Of a stretch of DNA of 64,000 nt, positions 11,191 to 19,769 are shown in pieces. Made by a program: the position numbers and the translations under genes. Under the pieces are notes generated by a model. The model was not told where the DNA came from. It saw only the letters and a program-made list of their open reading frames with translations, and did no database searches. This DNA comes from Diogma glabrata (lineage: Eukaryota; Arthropoda; Insecta; Diptera; Cylindrotomidae): NCBI GenBank assembly GCA_963693315.1, contig OY856186.1, positions 238,002,554 to 238,066,553 of the forward strand, written 5' to 3'. Positions within the stretch are counted from its first letter, which is position 1. The number at the start of each line of letters is the position of its first letter.

Positions 11191-12111
11191 TCAAATAAAA
11201 TTATTTTTATTTATCCAAAAGTTGTGTGTTTTATTGAAACCTAACCATTTTACGAGAAGTTGATTTTTTTTCTTTCGTAAAACTCTTTCTACCAAATATA
11301 TGTCAGGATGTTTTGTCTTTTGTAATTCATGTTCATAAAATCGGCCGAAAATTGGTTGATTTTTAAAATCTTTTAACAAATATGTTACAGGAAATTTATG
11401 TTTTACCTCATCTATTTGAAAAATCTCTGGAGACCAATTTGCAGTATAAGATTTTTCGAAAATTGTTTTATGTTTGCTAACTCAAACATAATCGTCTTTC
11501 TTAAATTTTGCTCTACCCAGTTTTGGTTTGTAATCAAAAACATTTTTTAGAAGATACGATTCATTTTTATTCGATACATCAATGGGGGCCATTTTTATAG
11601 TTCGGTGTCTACTCCGATTGTACACATTAACTATTTCGGTAATTATGTCTATCCATTTATAAGAGCCGCGAAAACTAAACATTCTCCACATTCGTTGTTT
11701 TATAGTTCTATTTAGTCTCTCAACTATACTAGCTTTTAAGAAACTAAATGAAGAATAATGGTTTATATTGTGTTTCTCCATTAAATTTTTGAATTCTCTA
11801 TTATAAAATTCTTTCCCCATGTCCGTTTGAAGATGTTTTGGAAACCTTTGATTTGTTTCCATTATTTGTTGCAGTTCTCCAGAAATTTCTCGACCTGTTT
11901 TAGTTTTAAGGGGTGATACCCAGCAAAATTTAGAGAAAGTATCGATAATCACCAAAAGAAATCGATAATTATTATTATATTTGCTGTATGCAGTTAATTC
12001 AACAAGATCGGCTTGCCATAGATCATCTATCCCTTTTGTTATAACTTTTCTTCTTTCGAAATTTTTTCTTGCTTGTTTATGTAATTCGTTTATCACTTCT
12101 TGGCGCTCCAT
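11191..12111 (-). pseudogene. INT: Polinton integrase (DDE, retroviral type) with C-terminal chromodomain, one in-frame stop
   Basis: This enzyme inserts the element, making the 6-bp duplication. From the start ATG at 12111 (MERQEVINEL) the order is: an ARKNFERRKV entry segment, then the rve catalytic core with Asp in LWQADLVEL (about 12000), Asp in LQTDMGKEF (about 11820) and Glu in IVERLNRTIKQR (about 11725), then a linker, then a chromodomain at the end (YLVERVLRKKKNQLLVKWLG, about 11300-11215). I prefer the ATG at 12111 over an in-frame GTG further up because a TATAAATA sits at 12167-12160. The frame is continuous except for a single TGA at 11484-11482, between core and chromodomain, plausibly a CGA to TGA change. 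Without it the protein would be 306 residues. Confidence 0.95.
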
Positions 12112-12159
12112 TTTGATTGAAGTTATTGGTTGTTTTAATAGCTTCCACACGACGCCGGC

Positions 12160-12167
12160 TATTTATA
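12160..12167 (-). promoter_or_regulatory. TATA box candidate for the integrase
   Basis: TATAAATA on the minus strand, 49 bp upstream of the integrase ATG at 12111, followed by a GC-rich GCCGGCGTCG stretch unusual for this region. The interval 12112-12262 separates the integrase from the plus-strand gene at 12263, so it should hold a divergent promoter pair. Confidence 0.5.
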
Positions 12168-12262
12168 AATGTTCAATGCTGTTGATCAAATAGTAAGTGT
12201 TGTTAAATTCATTTTGATTTTAGTTTATTAAGTTCTTTTCAACTGAGTACTTCACAGTAAAA

Positions 12263-12901
12263 ATGGAGAGGATTGTTAAGGAAAAAGTTAAGAAGTTAGT
12301 AATGCGTAAACCAGATTTATTGCTGTCGTATGTTTATTTTTTAAACGACAATAAATCATGTTTCATTGTAATTGGCTACAATACAGAAATTTTCAAACCA
12401 CAACTGCTGTTGATTAATGATAAAGATTTTATTTGCTTTGCTTGGGATGACTGGAATCTATTTTTCAACCAAATTGGATTAGTTCAACAATATTTTGAGG
12501 GAGATGACATCGAAAAATTCAAACAAATGTTAGCCAGGAAAGACAACAGATACAGATTATCGTACAACAACGGGAAGAAGTATGTAATCTTTTCCGATAA
12601 ATCTTTTAAAATACAATTGAATGGAGAAGAATGGGGCAGATTGCAAGAGTTGGCGCCTTTGATTCACTCAATATTTAGCTGGTATAGGCTAACTTACAAG
12701 GATGTAAGAGCCTATTACAATTTATATATGCAAAAATGTGTTCAACAAAATTGTACAAAGCTGGACTACAAAGACTTTTTCACGCCAACACACGAAAATA
12801 CAAACCAATGCAACTATTCCAGATTATTTAACGAACTACCAATTTTGTCTAAAAACAAACTGATTTGTGACTTGTATAATAATCTTTGTATAAATATTTG
12901 A
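12263..12901 (+). CDS. Unassigned Polinton protein, 212 aa, possibly two PC4-like ssDNA-binding repeats
   Basis: The frame is intact from ATG 12263. I do not recognise a named family. Two segments resemble each other in layout: residues about 28-70 (CFIVIGYNTEIFKPQLLL ... FAWDDWNLFF) and about 95-130 (KYVIFSDKSFKIQLNGEEWG ... LQEL). Each is a run of beta strands closed by an acidic-Trp helix start, which recalls the beta-beta-beta-beta-alpha PC4/coactivator fold; that is inference only. The C-terminal third has four cysteines (KCVQQNC, NQCN, LICD). It is transcribed away from the integrase, and with the polymerase it is one of only two plus-strand genes, so a role in replication or early expression is more likely than one in the virion. 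Confidence 0.75.
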   Translation: MERIVKEKVKKLVMRKPDLLLSYVYFLNDNKSCFIVIGYNTEIFKPQLLLINDKDFICFAWDDWNLFFNQIGLVQQYFEGDDIEKFKQMLARKDNRYRLSYNNGKKYVIFSDKSFKIQLNGEEWGRLQELAPLIHSIFSWYRLTYKDVRAYYNLYMQKCVQQNCTKLDYKDFFTPTHENTNQCNYSRLFNELPILSKNKLICDLYNNLCINI

Positions 12902-12954
12902 GACATATTAAAAAAATAATAAAATTAGTAAAAAATTGTTTCATTTTGTTTTTA

Positions 12955-13085
12955 TTAAATTTTTTTTTTATTAAATTTTTTTTATTAATTTTTTTTTATT
13001 ATTTTTTTTTAGTTTTTTTTTTTTTAAATTTTTTTTTATCTTTTTTTTTTTTTTTCTTAATTTTTTTTTTTGAATTTTTTTCTGC
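12955..13085 (+). repeat. Poly-T low-complexity tract
   Basis: Nearly pure T with scattered A, directly downstream of the gene ending at 12901 and upstream of the converging protease gene. It lies between two convergent genes and may contain their 3' ends. The F-rich frame across it is not a gene. Confidence 0.7.
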
Positions 13086-13204
13086 AGTGGTATTGAAAGT
13101 CTGAAAATAAAAGTTTGTTATTAGTTGATTTAAAAAAAAATTTAATAACACACTTTTACCTACATTGAACAAGTTTGATCATGTTTTTCAAGCTGGACGA
13201 GTTT

Positions 13205-13693
13205 TTATTTGGTTCGTTCACCGTTTTTTCTTTGCCTTTTGTTAAAGTACTTTTTGTAGACAAAATTCACGATGCGATCGTTGTAGTCAGACATATCGGT
13301 TTCAAATCCGTTTAAAAAACTTTTCATTGATTTTCCACTACATCTATGATGGAGGTAGATACAGCAATATTTACCACACATTAAACTGTAGCGATTTTGT
13401 AGTTCTTTTGGATTGTAAATGTATGACTTTGAGTTGTTTAACAAAAAAGCGCGGAATCTACGATCGAATGGTTTTCTACCAAACGAATCAAAAAACTCGG
13501 CACGAGCTCCAGAGGGAAAATGAATTGCAACTCAATGTGTTCCCGGTTTGTGTGATGGATCAGTATTAATAACGTAGCATGCGGGTTTATTTAAGACTGT
13601 TTTAGGCAGTTGATCAATTGCGTACACACCACGAAAATATTTTTTTGTGATAGGATTTTTTTGTAGGGCTAGAGTTAACTCTGTTGTATTCAT
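13205..13693 (-). pseudogene. PRO: Adenovirus-type (C5/ULP1-like) cysteine protease with one in-frame stop
   Basis: In related viruses this protease matures virion proteins. The full frame runs from ATG 13693 to 13205, 162 codons, which is a normal length. The catalytic His is in KPGTH at residue 53, the acidic residue in AEFFDSFG (about 66-69), and the catalytic Cys in SLMCGKYCC (about 103-111), the order expected for the fold. The codon right after His53 is TGA (13534-13532), where the family has Trp; a TGG to TGA change explains it. Downstream the frame is undamaged. A TATAAATA-like box (about 13739-13732) lies next to the end of the capsid gene, whose stop is at 13741. Confidence 0.93.
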
Positions 13694-13731
13694 AATGTCT
13701 TAATGTGTAGTTAAATCTGAAGTTTGTTTAT

Positions 13732-13739
13732 TTATATTT
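13732..13739 (-). promoter_or_regulatory. TATA box candidate for the protease
   Basis: ATATAAATAAAC on the minus strand about 40 bp upstream of the protease ATG (13693), followed by CTTCAGATTTAAC, which resembles an arthropod initiator. The same TTCAGATTT follows a TATA motif upstream of the penton-like gene. Confidence 0.4.
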
Positions 13740-13740
13740 T

Positions 13741-15036
13741 TTACTGATCTAAAATAATGTTTCTATTTTGATCAATCTCCAAGCTAGCATCATACTCCAT
13801 GTAAATTAAACATGTTAAAGTGTTAGAAATCGGTGCATCAAAACGTGCCTCAAAACGTATATTTCCTTGATTGGCTAAAGATGAACAGCCATCGTTGGAT
13901 GCTAAATCCGGTGTGAGATCGTACGCGATCATAAAATAGCCGGATGCATACATTTCTCTTGTAATAAGGTTGCCCTGAGGTGAGTGCAGTATACCCATAG
14001 TAGAAAAGATTGTCGAATATGCACGCGCACACGAATCACCACCGGTAAATGAGGTTGTTATAGATGCACTAGGTGTTGGAACCCCATTTACATACAAAGT
14101 GCACGAAGCCATTTTATTGTGTTTGAAATTGTAAGGATTCTTTTTCTTCGAACCAATGTATGCATCATTATCAACCATAAAAAATATTAAATTTGTTGGC
14201 ATCTGCCCCAACACAATATTATCCAAATTTAAGGAGTTACCGCTTGCAGGTATCGTATATGATTTCACCTCACATCTCTTATAATGATATTTTGCATTTG
14301 TTTGTTCAAGCATCTTATGATGCGCGATCAAAACATTAGGATTAATTGCACATTATTTTACGTAAATTGTTGCCTCAAGTATTTTTATAGATGTGTCATC
14401 GGTTGCCGCATCAGTCATAAGATAAAATTCAGGTTTGTTGAGCGTAAAAGTTAATCTCACATCAACATTGTTCAAAAGTAATAGCGGTTGATTTAACATA
14501 TCTGCATGCACTTTTCCGTACAACTCAACAATGTTACTATTTTTCACTAAACTGTGTCTTTTCAACAATCCTTCTTGAGATGGCGGTAAAGTATCAAGTT
14601 TTTTGGTATCCGGATAAAACCCCGATAACTCCAAATGTGTCCTGCTCGCATCCTCACCAAAATTCAATAATGTTTCAATGTACGCTTTATAACTGTAATT
14701 ACCGTCTGAGGAATTTATGTTTTTTCCATTCAACGAAACATTTACCTGACGAAACAGTGAATGCAACATATTATTTATTACGGTTGGTTGAGATGTATCC
14801 GCATCCGTGTACAATGCACCATTACTTTTGGTTAGACGTAGTTTTACACATAGGTTTATTGAGGATAAATCTAAATACATATCACTATGTTCATGACATA
14901 CGAATTCAATGATCGATTGGTTTTCTAAACTAGTTAAAGGTTTGTAGGCAACTTCTTCGGTTTTCACAATGTTTGTTTGAATGTTACGAGGTGCGAAAAG
15001 ATCCAATTCGGATTTCATACACTCTCGGAAAGACAT
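13741..15036 (-). pseudogene. MCP: Polinton major capsid protein (double jelly-roll), one in-frame stop
   Basis: The frame starts at ATG 15036 (MSFRECMKSELDLF) and continues to 13741, 431 codons. The N-terminal half has IEFVCHEHSDMYLDLSSI and LFRQVNVSLNGKNI, and the C-terminal half KYHYKRCEVKSYTIPASGNS, LGQMPTNLIFFMVDN and FMIAYDLTPDL; these are the conserved blocks of Polinton/adintovirus hexon-like capsid proteins. A TAA at 14355-14353 falls near the boundary between the two jelly rolls, and the frame is otherwise unbroken. The next upstream gene ends only about 20 bp before the start (15056), consistent with a compact late-gene block. I cannot judge from sequence whether a half-capsid would be stable. 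Confidence 0.93.
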
Positions 15037-15055
15037 TTTTGTTTAAGTTTTTAAA

Positions 15056-15565
15056 TTATTTAAATATATCTAAAAAGCGTGGTTTTTTGTTTGGTGTGCG
15101 TTTATTTGATAGATGCTTCTTTACACGAACTGCTAAGATGCTCGATTGTCTTTTTTCAGAAGTTGCTCTCTTATTTATTGGGTTTTTCAAGCTTCGTTTG
15201 AATCTTTTTCTTTTGCGCTTTTCGATGCCTGTTCCAGCCATTGCATTTATTTTATCGATTGTCTTATCTCTTAATTTGTCAACAACTTGCACCGATCGAT
15301 CACGAAGAATATTTTGTATCGGTTTTTGCGCACTAATATTTTTTAAAATGTCGGAACCCGTGTCAATTAACTCGTTCTTTAAAAAATTTGCACCACTTTT
15401 TAGAAGCGGTTGAAGATATTTCCAGAAACTAGCAAATACACTACCAATCCCTCGACCTCGCTGATATACTTTTGGCAATTTTAACACATTTCCAAATTCA
15501 TCGTTGACGGTTGGATTATTTCCACCGTGTTGTTGAACGTAATATTTTAGATAAGCGTTATGCAT
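15056..15565 (-). CDS. Basic virion core-like / minor structural protein
   Basis: The start is placed at ATG 15565 (MHNAYLKYYVQQHGG), because this is the conserved N-terminus in related elements; a longer in-frame extension to 15646 overlaps the penton-like gene and reads as hydrophobic junk. The protein has about 169 residues. It shows the RGRGIGSVFASFWKYLQPLL motif (about residues 36-55), then an amphipathic part, then a highly basic tail (EKRKRKRFKRSLK, RVKKHLSNKR). This layout matches the short basic protein encoded next to the capsid gene in Polintons and adintoviruses, compared by others with adenovirus core or pX-like proteins. DNA condensation or capsid cementing is inferred. The frame is intact. 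Confidence 0.8.
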   Translation of the reverse strand: MHNAYLKYYVQQHGGNNPTVNDEFGNVLKLPKVYQRGRGIGSVFASFWKYLQPLLKSGANFLKNELIDTGSDILKNISAQKPIQNILRDRSVQVVDKLRDKTIDKINAMAGTGIEKRKRKRFKRSLKNPINKRATSEKRQSSILAVRVKKHLSNKRTPNKKPRFLDIFK

Positions 15566-15596
15566 TGTAATAAAATTTAAAAACTGTTTCACCTCT

Positions 15597-16472
15597 TTAT
15601 ATACCTTTACGAAAATGTAAAACAACCATTGTACAAAATGAATCATTTTTAAAATTTATCTGTTCCCCATTTTCATCCGTTAATAGTAGACTGATATCTG
15701 TAATCAGTGTTCTCTCGAGTCGTGCATATTGAATTTTTCCTATTTCACAGTTTTGATAACTCTCAAATTGCCTTTTATATTTTACGGGATGCATTACTAA
15801 CCCTCTAGCCATTATATTACCAAACATTTGAGGTCGCACTATATCACAATAAATACACATATAGTTCGGTACAGCTTCAGATTCTGGGAAGGGCTCCGGT
15901 AAAATTACTTTGACACGTTTCTTTAACATCGTTAGTTTTTGCTCTGATAAAGATTGTGAAGGTTTAATTGCAATCGATTCTTTTAAATTTTTTATAACTT
16001 TGCTCCATTCAGTTTTATCAATTTGTGAAAATAAGTAGTCAAAGAGTAGATTTATTGTGTATTCTTTATTAAATTTCAATTTAAAATTGCGTTTATCAAC
16101 ACCAACTTGAACGAATTCTTTTGAAAAAACGTAAAAAGGCACGTCAGCAGACTCAGAATATCGATCGAAAAAATCTTCATGTTGAACGATTTCAAATAAA
16201 GTTGGATACTGTCTTAATATATCTAATATTTCTACACCAGTATTACCTCGTTCTGCAATAAACGTTATAGTCGGATCTTTTCCGCGTTTCTTCATTATAG
16301 AGGTGCAAGCAAATTTTGATACACCCATATACCATTCTGCGTGATCGTCACCCTTCAAGTTAAGTGAATAAGGAAGTTTAACAGTAAATCTTGATAGTGT
16401 GTTATGCGGATAAAAATCCAGAGAGCTGTTACTTGTTAATGTAATATAAAAAGATTTTTGATCAGCTAGCAT
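15597..16472 (-). CDS. Minor capsid (penton-like, single jelly-roll) protein
   Basis: The frame is intact, 291 residues from ATG 16472. The N-terminus SFYITLTSNSSLDFYPHNTL ... RFTVKLPYSLNLKGDDHAEW and the C-terminal PNYMCIYCDIVRPQMFGN ... RGLVMHPVK are the two conserved blocks of the Polinton penton protein, which forms capsid vertices. The middle (residues about 90-180) is lysine-rich and less conserved. The gene lies between the basic core-like gene (31 bp downstream) and the disordered protein gene (55 bp upstream), the usual neighbourhood. It is one of the undamaged virion genes in this copy. Confidence 0.9.
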   Translation of the reverse strand: MLADQKSFYITLTSNSSLDFYPHNTLSRFTVKLPYSLNLKGDDHAEWYMGVSKFACTSIMKKRGKDPTITFIAERGNTGVEILDILRQYPTLFEIVQHEDFFDRYSESADVPFYVFSKEFVQVGVDKRNFKLKFNKEYTINLLFDYLFSQIDKTEWSKVIKNLKESIAIKPSQSLSEQKLTMLKKRVKVILPEPFPESEAVPNYMCIYCDIVRPQMFGNIMARGLVMHPVKYKRQFESYQNCEIGKIQYARLERTLITDISLLLTDENGEQINFKNDSFCTMVVLHFRKGI

Positions 16473-16527
16473 TGTAGACGTCGTGTGATAACATCAAAAA
16501 TCTGAATGATGATTAACACTTATAAAC

Positions 16528-17361
16528 TTAACTTTTATAGCTTTGCCAGGGAATCGTTTGTTGTTTTGATTTTGTTTTTTGTGTTTTTTTTTTTGGTGTG
16601 CTCGTTTCACTTTTTGTTTTTTTCCGTTTAGGAAAATTTATAACACTTTGCGTTGGATCAACTCTCGACCTTTTTGTTGTAGAACGTGTGAAACGGCGTT
16701 CAACTGGAACGTTCACATTCTCTCCCGTATTCAATTCAAATACCCTGTACTCTTGAGGATTTAGAGAAAGTCTTTCTTTCGATATTCTTACATCGGGCGG
16801 TTGACCTTCTAGAGCTCTTCGTCGCACGCTATCATCCATATCTAATTCTTGAATTTCATCAAAACTACGAAAACTCTGATCGTCATTATTATCCGCATTT
16901 TCAAAACTAGAAAATCTATTAAATGTTTCAAACAGTTCATCAAATGATTTAGGCTCTTGAATTTGTTTCATCATCTTAGTTTGTGTTGCAATATTTCGAC
17001 CTTCAGACGTTTCAGTTTGATTTTTTGCGTTACGCCCTTTTAAAATCTTCGTTTGCGTGTTCCCATCCACCTTTAACTGGTTATTTAAAACATCGCTATC
17101 AGCTTGCGTCTGTTTATTTAATACAACGCTAGAGTTTAAGCCTGGAAAATGATTTATTCCAATTGGTCTTCTTTTCACATTTAACATTTTTAAAAGACTT
17201 TGTCGGTAATAGTTCCATTTATCGATATCGTTTAGTTTATTATTGTACAAAATCTTTTTCATTTCACGATCTAATGCCGATAGTTTATTGTCTTCTAACA
17301 TAATTTTTTTCCACTGCTCAAATGTATCAGGATGAACAACAATCATACGTTGTAAACTCAT
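16528..17361 (-). CDS. Conserved Polinton protein with disordered, basic C-terminus
   Basis: The frame is intact, 277 residues. The N-terminal ~60 residues (RMIVVHPDTFEQWKKI ... LDREMKKILYNNKLNDIDKW) match a block recurrent in Polintons of unknown role. The middle is Q/T/N-rich with three copies of an N/TQT[KE] pattern (QTQAD, NTQTKIL, ATQTKMM). The C-terminus is basic (RRFTRSTTKRSRV, PKRKKTKS, PKKKTQKTKSK) and ends IPWQSYKS. The start codon overlaps the stop of the upstream gene as ATGA. Position and charge suggest a virion-associated or DNA-binding protein; no enzymatic motif is visible. Confidence 0.75.
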   Translation of the reverse strand: MSLQRMIVVHPDTFEQWKKIMLEDNKLSALDREMKKILYNNKLNDIDKWNYYRQSLLKMLNVKRRPIGINHFPGLNSSVVLNKQTQADSDVLNNQLKVDGNTQTKILKGRNAKNQTETSEGRNIATQTKMMKQIQEPKSFDELFETFNRFSSFENADNNDDQSFRSFDEIQELDMDDSVRRRALEGQPPDVRISKERLSLNPQEYRVFELNTGENVNVPVERRFTRSTTKRSRVDPTQSVINFPKRKKTKSETSTPKKKTQKTKSKQQTIPWQSYKS

Positions 17362-17693
17362 TTTGTAACTTCCTCCAATAACTTTCCAATAACCCCAGAT
17401 AAAACAGCTGATAAGATAATAGGCAAAAATCCACCTTTTTGTACTAGCACCTTACGTTTCACCGATAAATTAGATTTGGAATCGACAATTTAACGTAAAG
17501 CACTCTTATGTTTCTTCAAACAAGTTTTACGTTTGTTATCGGTATTGACATTACCATTTAAAACATTTAAACACACTTCATATAAGGCTTTGATTAAATC
17601 TGTTTTACTTTTTTCTAATATAAATTTACGTATACGGGGCTTACAATTTCTTAACATATGTAACGTATGTTTGTGTACCATGAGCCGCTTCAT
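17358..17693 (-). pseudogene. Small Polinton protein with C-terminal membrane segment, one in-frame stop
   Basis: The full frame runs from ATG 17693 to the TGA at 17360-17358, 111 codons. The first part is helical and basic (LHMLRNCKPRIRKFILEK ... LYEVCLNVLNGNV), a pattern common in small Polinton and adintovirus proteins. The last part reads KVLVQKGGFLPIILSAVLSG ... IGKLLEEV, a single hydrophobic helix. A TAA at 17492-17490 interrupts the frame just before the basic linker, so the membrane segment is cut off in the annotated frame. The start overlaps the end of the ATPase gene by 53 nt and the stop overlaps the next start (ATGA). Membrane association is inferred from the hydrophobic helix. 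Confidence 0.8.
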
Positions 17694-18318
17694 TCCTTTT
17701 TAGCTGTGATACTAGTTTAGATGGCGCATAACACTCTTGATAATCTTTATTAAAAATACTCGAGCGGAAGCGAAATAAGTCGTTGCACGATTGTGTCAAA
17801 TCCATAAATAAATAACCGTAAGGCTTTGAAGCTGTCTCCTTATATACTCTTACAAACTCTTTGATATTTTCTGGATAAATTTGTCTAGCAAGCGGGTAGA
17901 TTTGAGATTTATCTCGGGGGTTATTAAACATAACTAAGTATTTGCAGTTTAACGAAATGTCTCTGCAAAATTTTCCTTGATGGAACACATTTTGGGTAAT
18001 TAATATAACAGATATATTTCGATGATGTGAACCCTTGGTAAATAATTCACAAACGTTTTTATTATACGCCTCAGTCATTAAATCATCCAAGATGATTAAT
18101 GTGTTTTCTAGATTATCAAAATTTTCGGGGACGTTGTCTAACATTTCAATATCTTCAAAATCGAAATCTTTTAGATCGACCGAATTAGTTTCACCATTGC
18201 ACCAAACCAGTTTCTTTATACCATGAATATGTGGCAAGAACTTTAATACAAACGTGGTCTTCCCCGAAGAAGAAGGACCAGAAATCTGCATGGTAAAAGG
18301 TTGTTCCACATTAAACAT
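17641..18318 (-). CDS. ATP: FtsK/HerA-type genome-packaging ATPase
   Basis: The frame is intact, 225 residues from ATG 18318. Walker A is GPSSSGKTT (residues 14-22), Walker B is LIILDD (74-79), and a VILITQN sensor-like strand is at 104-110. The family packages DNA into icosahedral capsids with double jelly-roll capsid proteins. It is the first gene of the minus-strand virion block. A TATAAATAG lies at 18364-18357, and this promoter is part of the right TIR: the same sequence occurs at about 7607-7632 in the left TIR. No lesion is visible, in contrast to its neighbour. Confidence 0.95.
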   Translation of the reverse strand: MFNVEQPFTMQISGPSSSGKTTFVLKFLPHIHGIKKLVWCNGETNSVDLKDFDFEDIEMLDNVPENFDNLENTLIILDDLMTEAYNKNVCELFTKGSHHRNISVILITQNVFHQGKFCRDISLNCKYLVMFNNPRDKSQIYPLARQIYPENIKEFVRVYKETASKPYGYLFMDLTQSCNDLFRFRSSIFNKDYQECYAPSKLVSQLKRNEAAHGTQTYVTYVKKL

Positions 18319-18341
18319 ATTTTTTGAAATAAATGATATGG

Positions 18342-19763
18342 TCCATTTCGAACATCTATTTATAATTTTTTAGTTTTTTCAATTAACAACTTATTTCAGG
18401 CATCCGTCTAAAATTCCAAATAAAAAGTTTTTAGGTTTCCAACACATCATAATTTTTTTTCCAACACAATTTGTTCTAATTCTTCTGATCGCTTTACACA
18501 CAAAATCTTATATAACAACGAAAAAAAAAACTAGAACAACACATGTGCCCCAATGAAAAAAAAAATCGAAATCTTACTTAATCATTTAACGCAAAAAAAG
18601 CCGCACGCAATTACGAAACAAAATACAAAATACTACAACAAAAACAATTTTTGTTACCTACAAAAAAATATATCATGAACATCTTCAATTTTTGTTTTGT
18701 CGAGAAAATTAAAATCTTACATAACAAAACAACAAAGTGTCATAATATCGAGACAAGGTTATGATACAAAATTCAATTCACATGCTTTTTCATATTTTGT
18801 TTTCTATCCATTCTGTTTTTTTGTCAATCAATTAACGCATCATGTGAGAAAGTCCCATATTTTTGATTCTTCTGCTCGCTTAACACACAAAATCTTATAT
18901 AACAACAAAAAAAAAACAAGAACAACACATGTGCCCCAATGAAAAAAAAAATCGAAATCATACTTAATCATTTAACGCAAAAAAAAAGCCGCACGCAATT
19001 ACGAAACAAAATACAAAATACTACAACAAAAACAATTTTTGTTACCTTTAACACATCATGTGAGAAAGTCCCATATTTTTGTAATTAATATCGAGACAAA
19101 AGTTATGATACAAAATTCAATTCACATTGAATTCAATTGTTGTTGTTTTTCTCAGTTGATTCAGTCAACTCAACTCATGAAAGATAGTGGGATCGAAAAT
19201 GAATTTTTTCTTATAAGATACAACAACAAAAAAAGATTTAAATCACTTTCTCTAGTTTTTCTTTCAAGTTTTTTATTCGACCGCAAGATTAAAACACAAA
19301 CTCATATTTGACTGAAGCAACTGATACAACTGAAAAATTGAATGCAATTGTTGTTGTTTTTTCTCAGTTGATTCAGTCAACTCATTGAATAATCTATTTT
19401 AAAACATTTGTTGGATAGTCCCACATTTCTTTACTTTTTTTCGTGACGAAGAAAATTAATTTTTTCTTATAAGATACAACAAAAAAAAATATTTTAATCG
19501 TTTTCGCTAGTTTTCTTTCAAGATCATTCTCTCAATGCAATTCGAAGTAAAAAAATTATATTCAGTTTCGTACATTGAATAATCTTAGCAATACGTAATC
19601 CATTTTTTTTAACTCAGTCTCTCAATGCAATTGTTGTTGTAGCTTATCAAACAAAAAAAAAATTGATTTAAACTTGAAAATTTACGATAGTGGGATAATT
19701 ACCTGAAAATTTACGATAGTGGGATAATTACCTGAAAATTTACGAAAGTGGGATAACACTACT
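18342..19763 (-). repeat. Polinton right terminal inverted repeat
   Basis: This is the inverted partner of 6671-7632 but about 460 bp longer. Three differences explain the length: an extra stretch of about 100 bp at 18386-18483 not present on the left; a tandem copy of the AACACATGTGCCCCAATG ... GCCGCACGCAATTACG segment (about 18530-18650 and 18920-19040), single on the left; and three rather than two terminal 29-bp units. Conversely, the inner copy of the GTTGACTGAATCAACT segment is shorter here than on the left. Confidence 0.9.
18357..18364 (-). promoter_or_regulatory. TATA box of the ATPase gene, located within the TIR
   Basis: TATAAATAG on the minus strand, about 39 bp upstream of the ATPase ATG. 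Sequence identity with 7607-7632 shows it is part of the shared inverted repeat, so an equivalent inward-facing promoter exists at the left end, where it faces no plus-strand gene until the polymerase. Confidence 0.5.
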
Positions 19764-19769
19764 CACTGA
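19764..19769 (+). repeat. Polinton target site duplication, right copy (CACTGA)
   Basis: Exact repeat of 6665-6670, immediately after the last TIR base. Confidence 0.93.

Larger units (their letters stand above)
6671..19763. mobile_element. Maverick/Polinton DNA transposon, complete element (13,093 bp)
   Basis: The element has all structural hallmarks of a Polinton: TIRs of about 1.0 and 1.4 kb starting AGTAGTG and ending CACTACT, a perfect 6-bp target duplication, a protein-primed DNA polymerase B, a DDE integrase with a chromodomain, a packaging ATPase, an adenovirus-type protease and capsid genes. Polymerase and one small gene lie on the plus strand; the integrase, the OB-like gene and the whole virion block (ATPase to protease, 18318 to 13205) lie on the minus strand. 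Five genes carry premature in-frame stops and the polymerase lacks its N-terminus, so the copy cannot be autonomous. Empty-site logic is clean: removing it rejoins the fold-back arm. Confidence 0.97.

Noticed and set aside
12886..13104. 72-codon frame full of Phe
   Set aside because: It is the poly-T tract between two convergent genes.
14580..14912. Plus-strand frame of 110 codons within the capsid gene, and similar ones at 14973-15413
   Set aside because: They are antisense shadows of clearly recognised minus-strand virion genes.
15566..15646. N-terminal extension of the basic core-like protein
   Set aside because: It overlaps the penton-like gene, and the conserved start context is the ATG at 15565.
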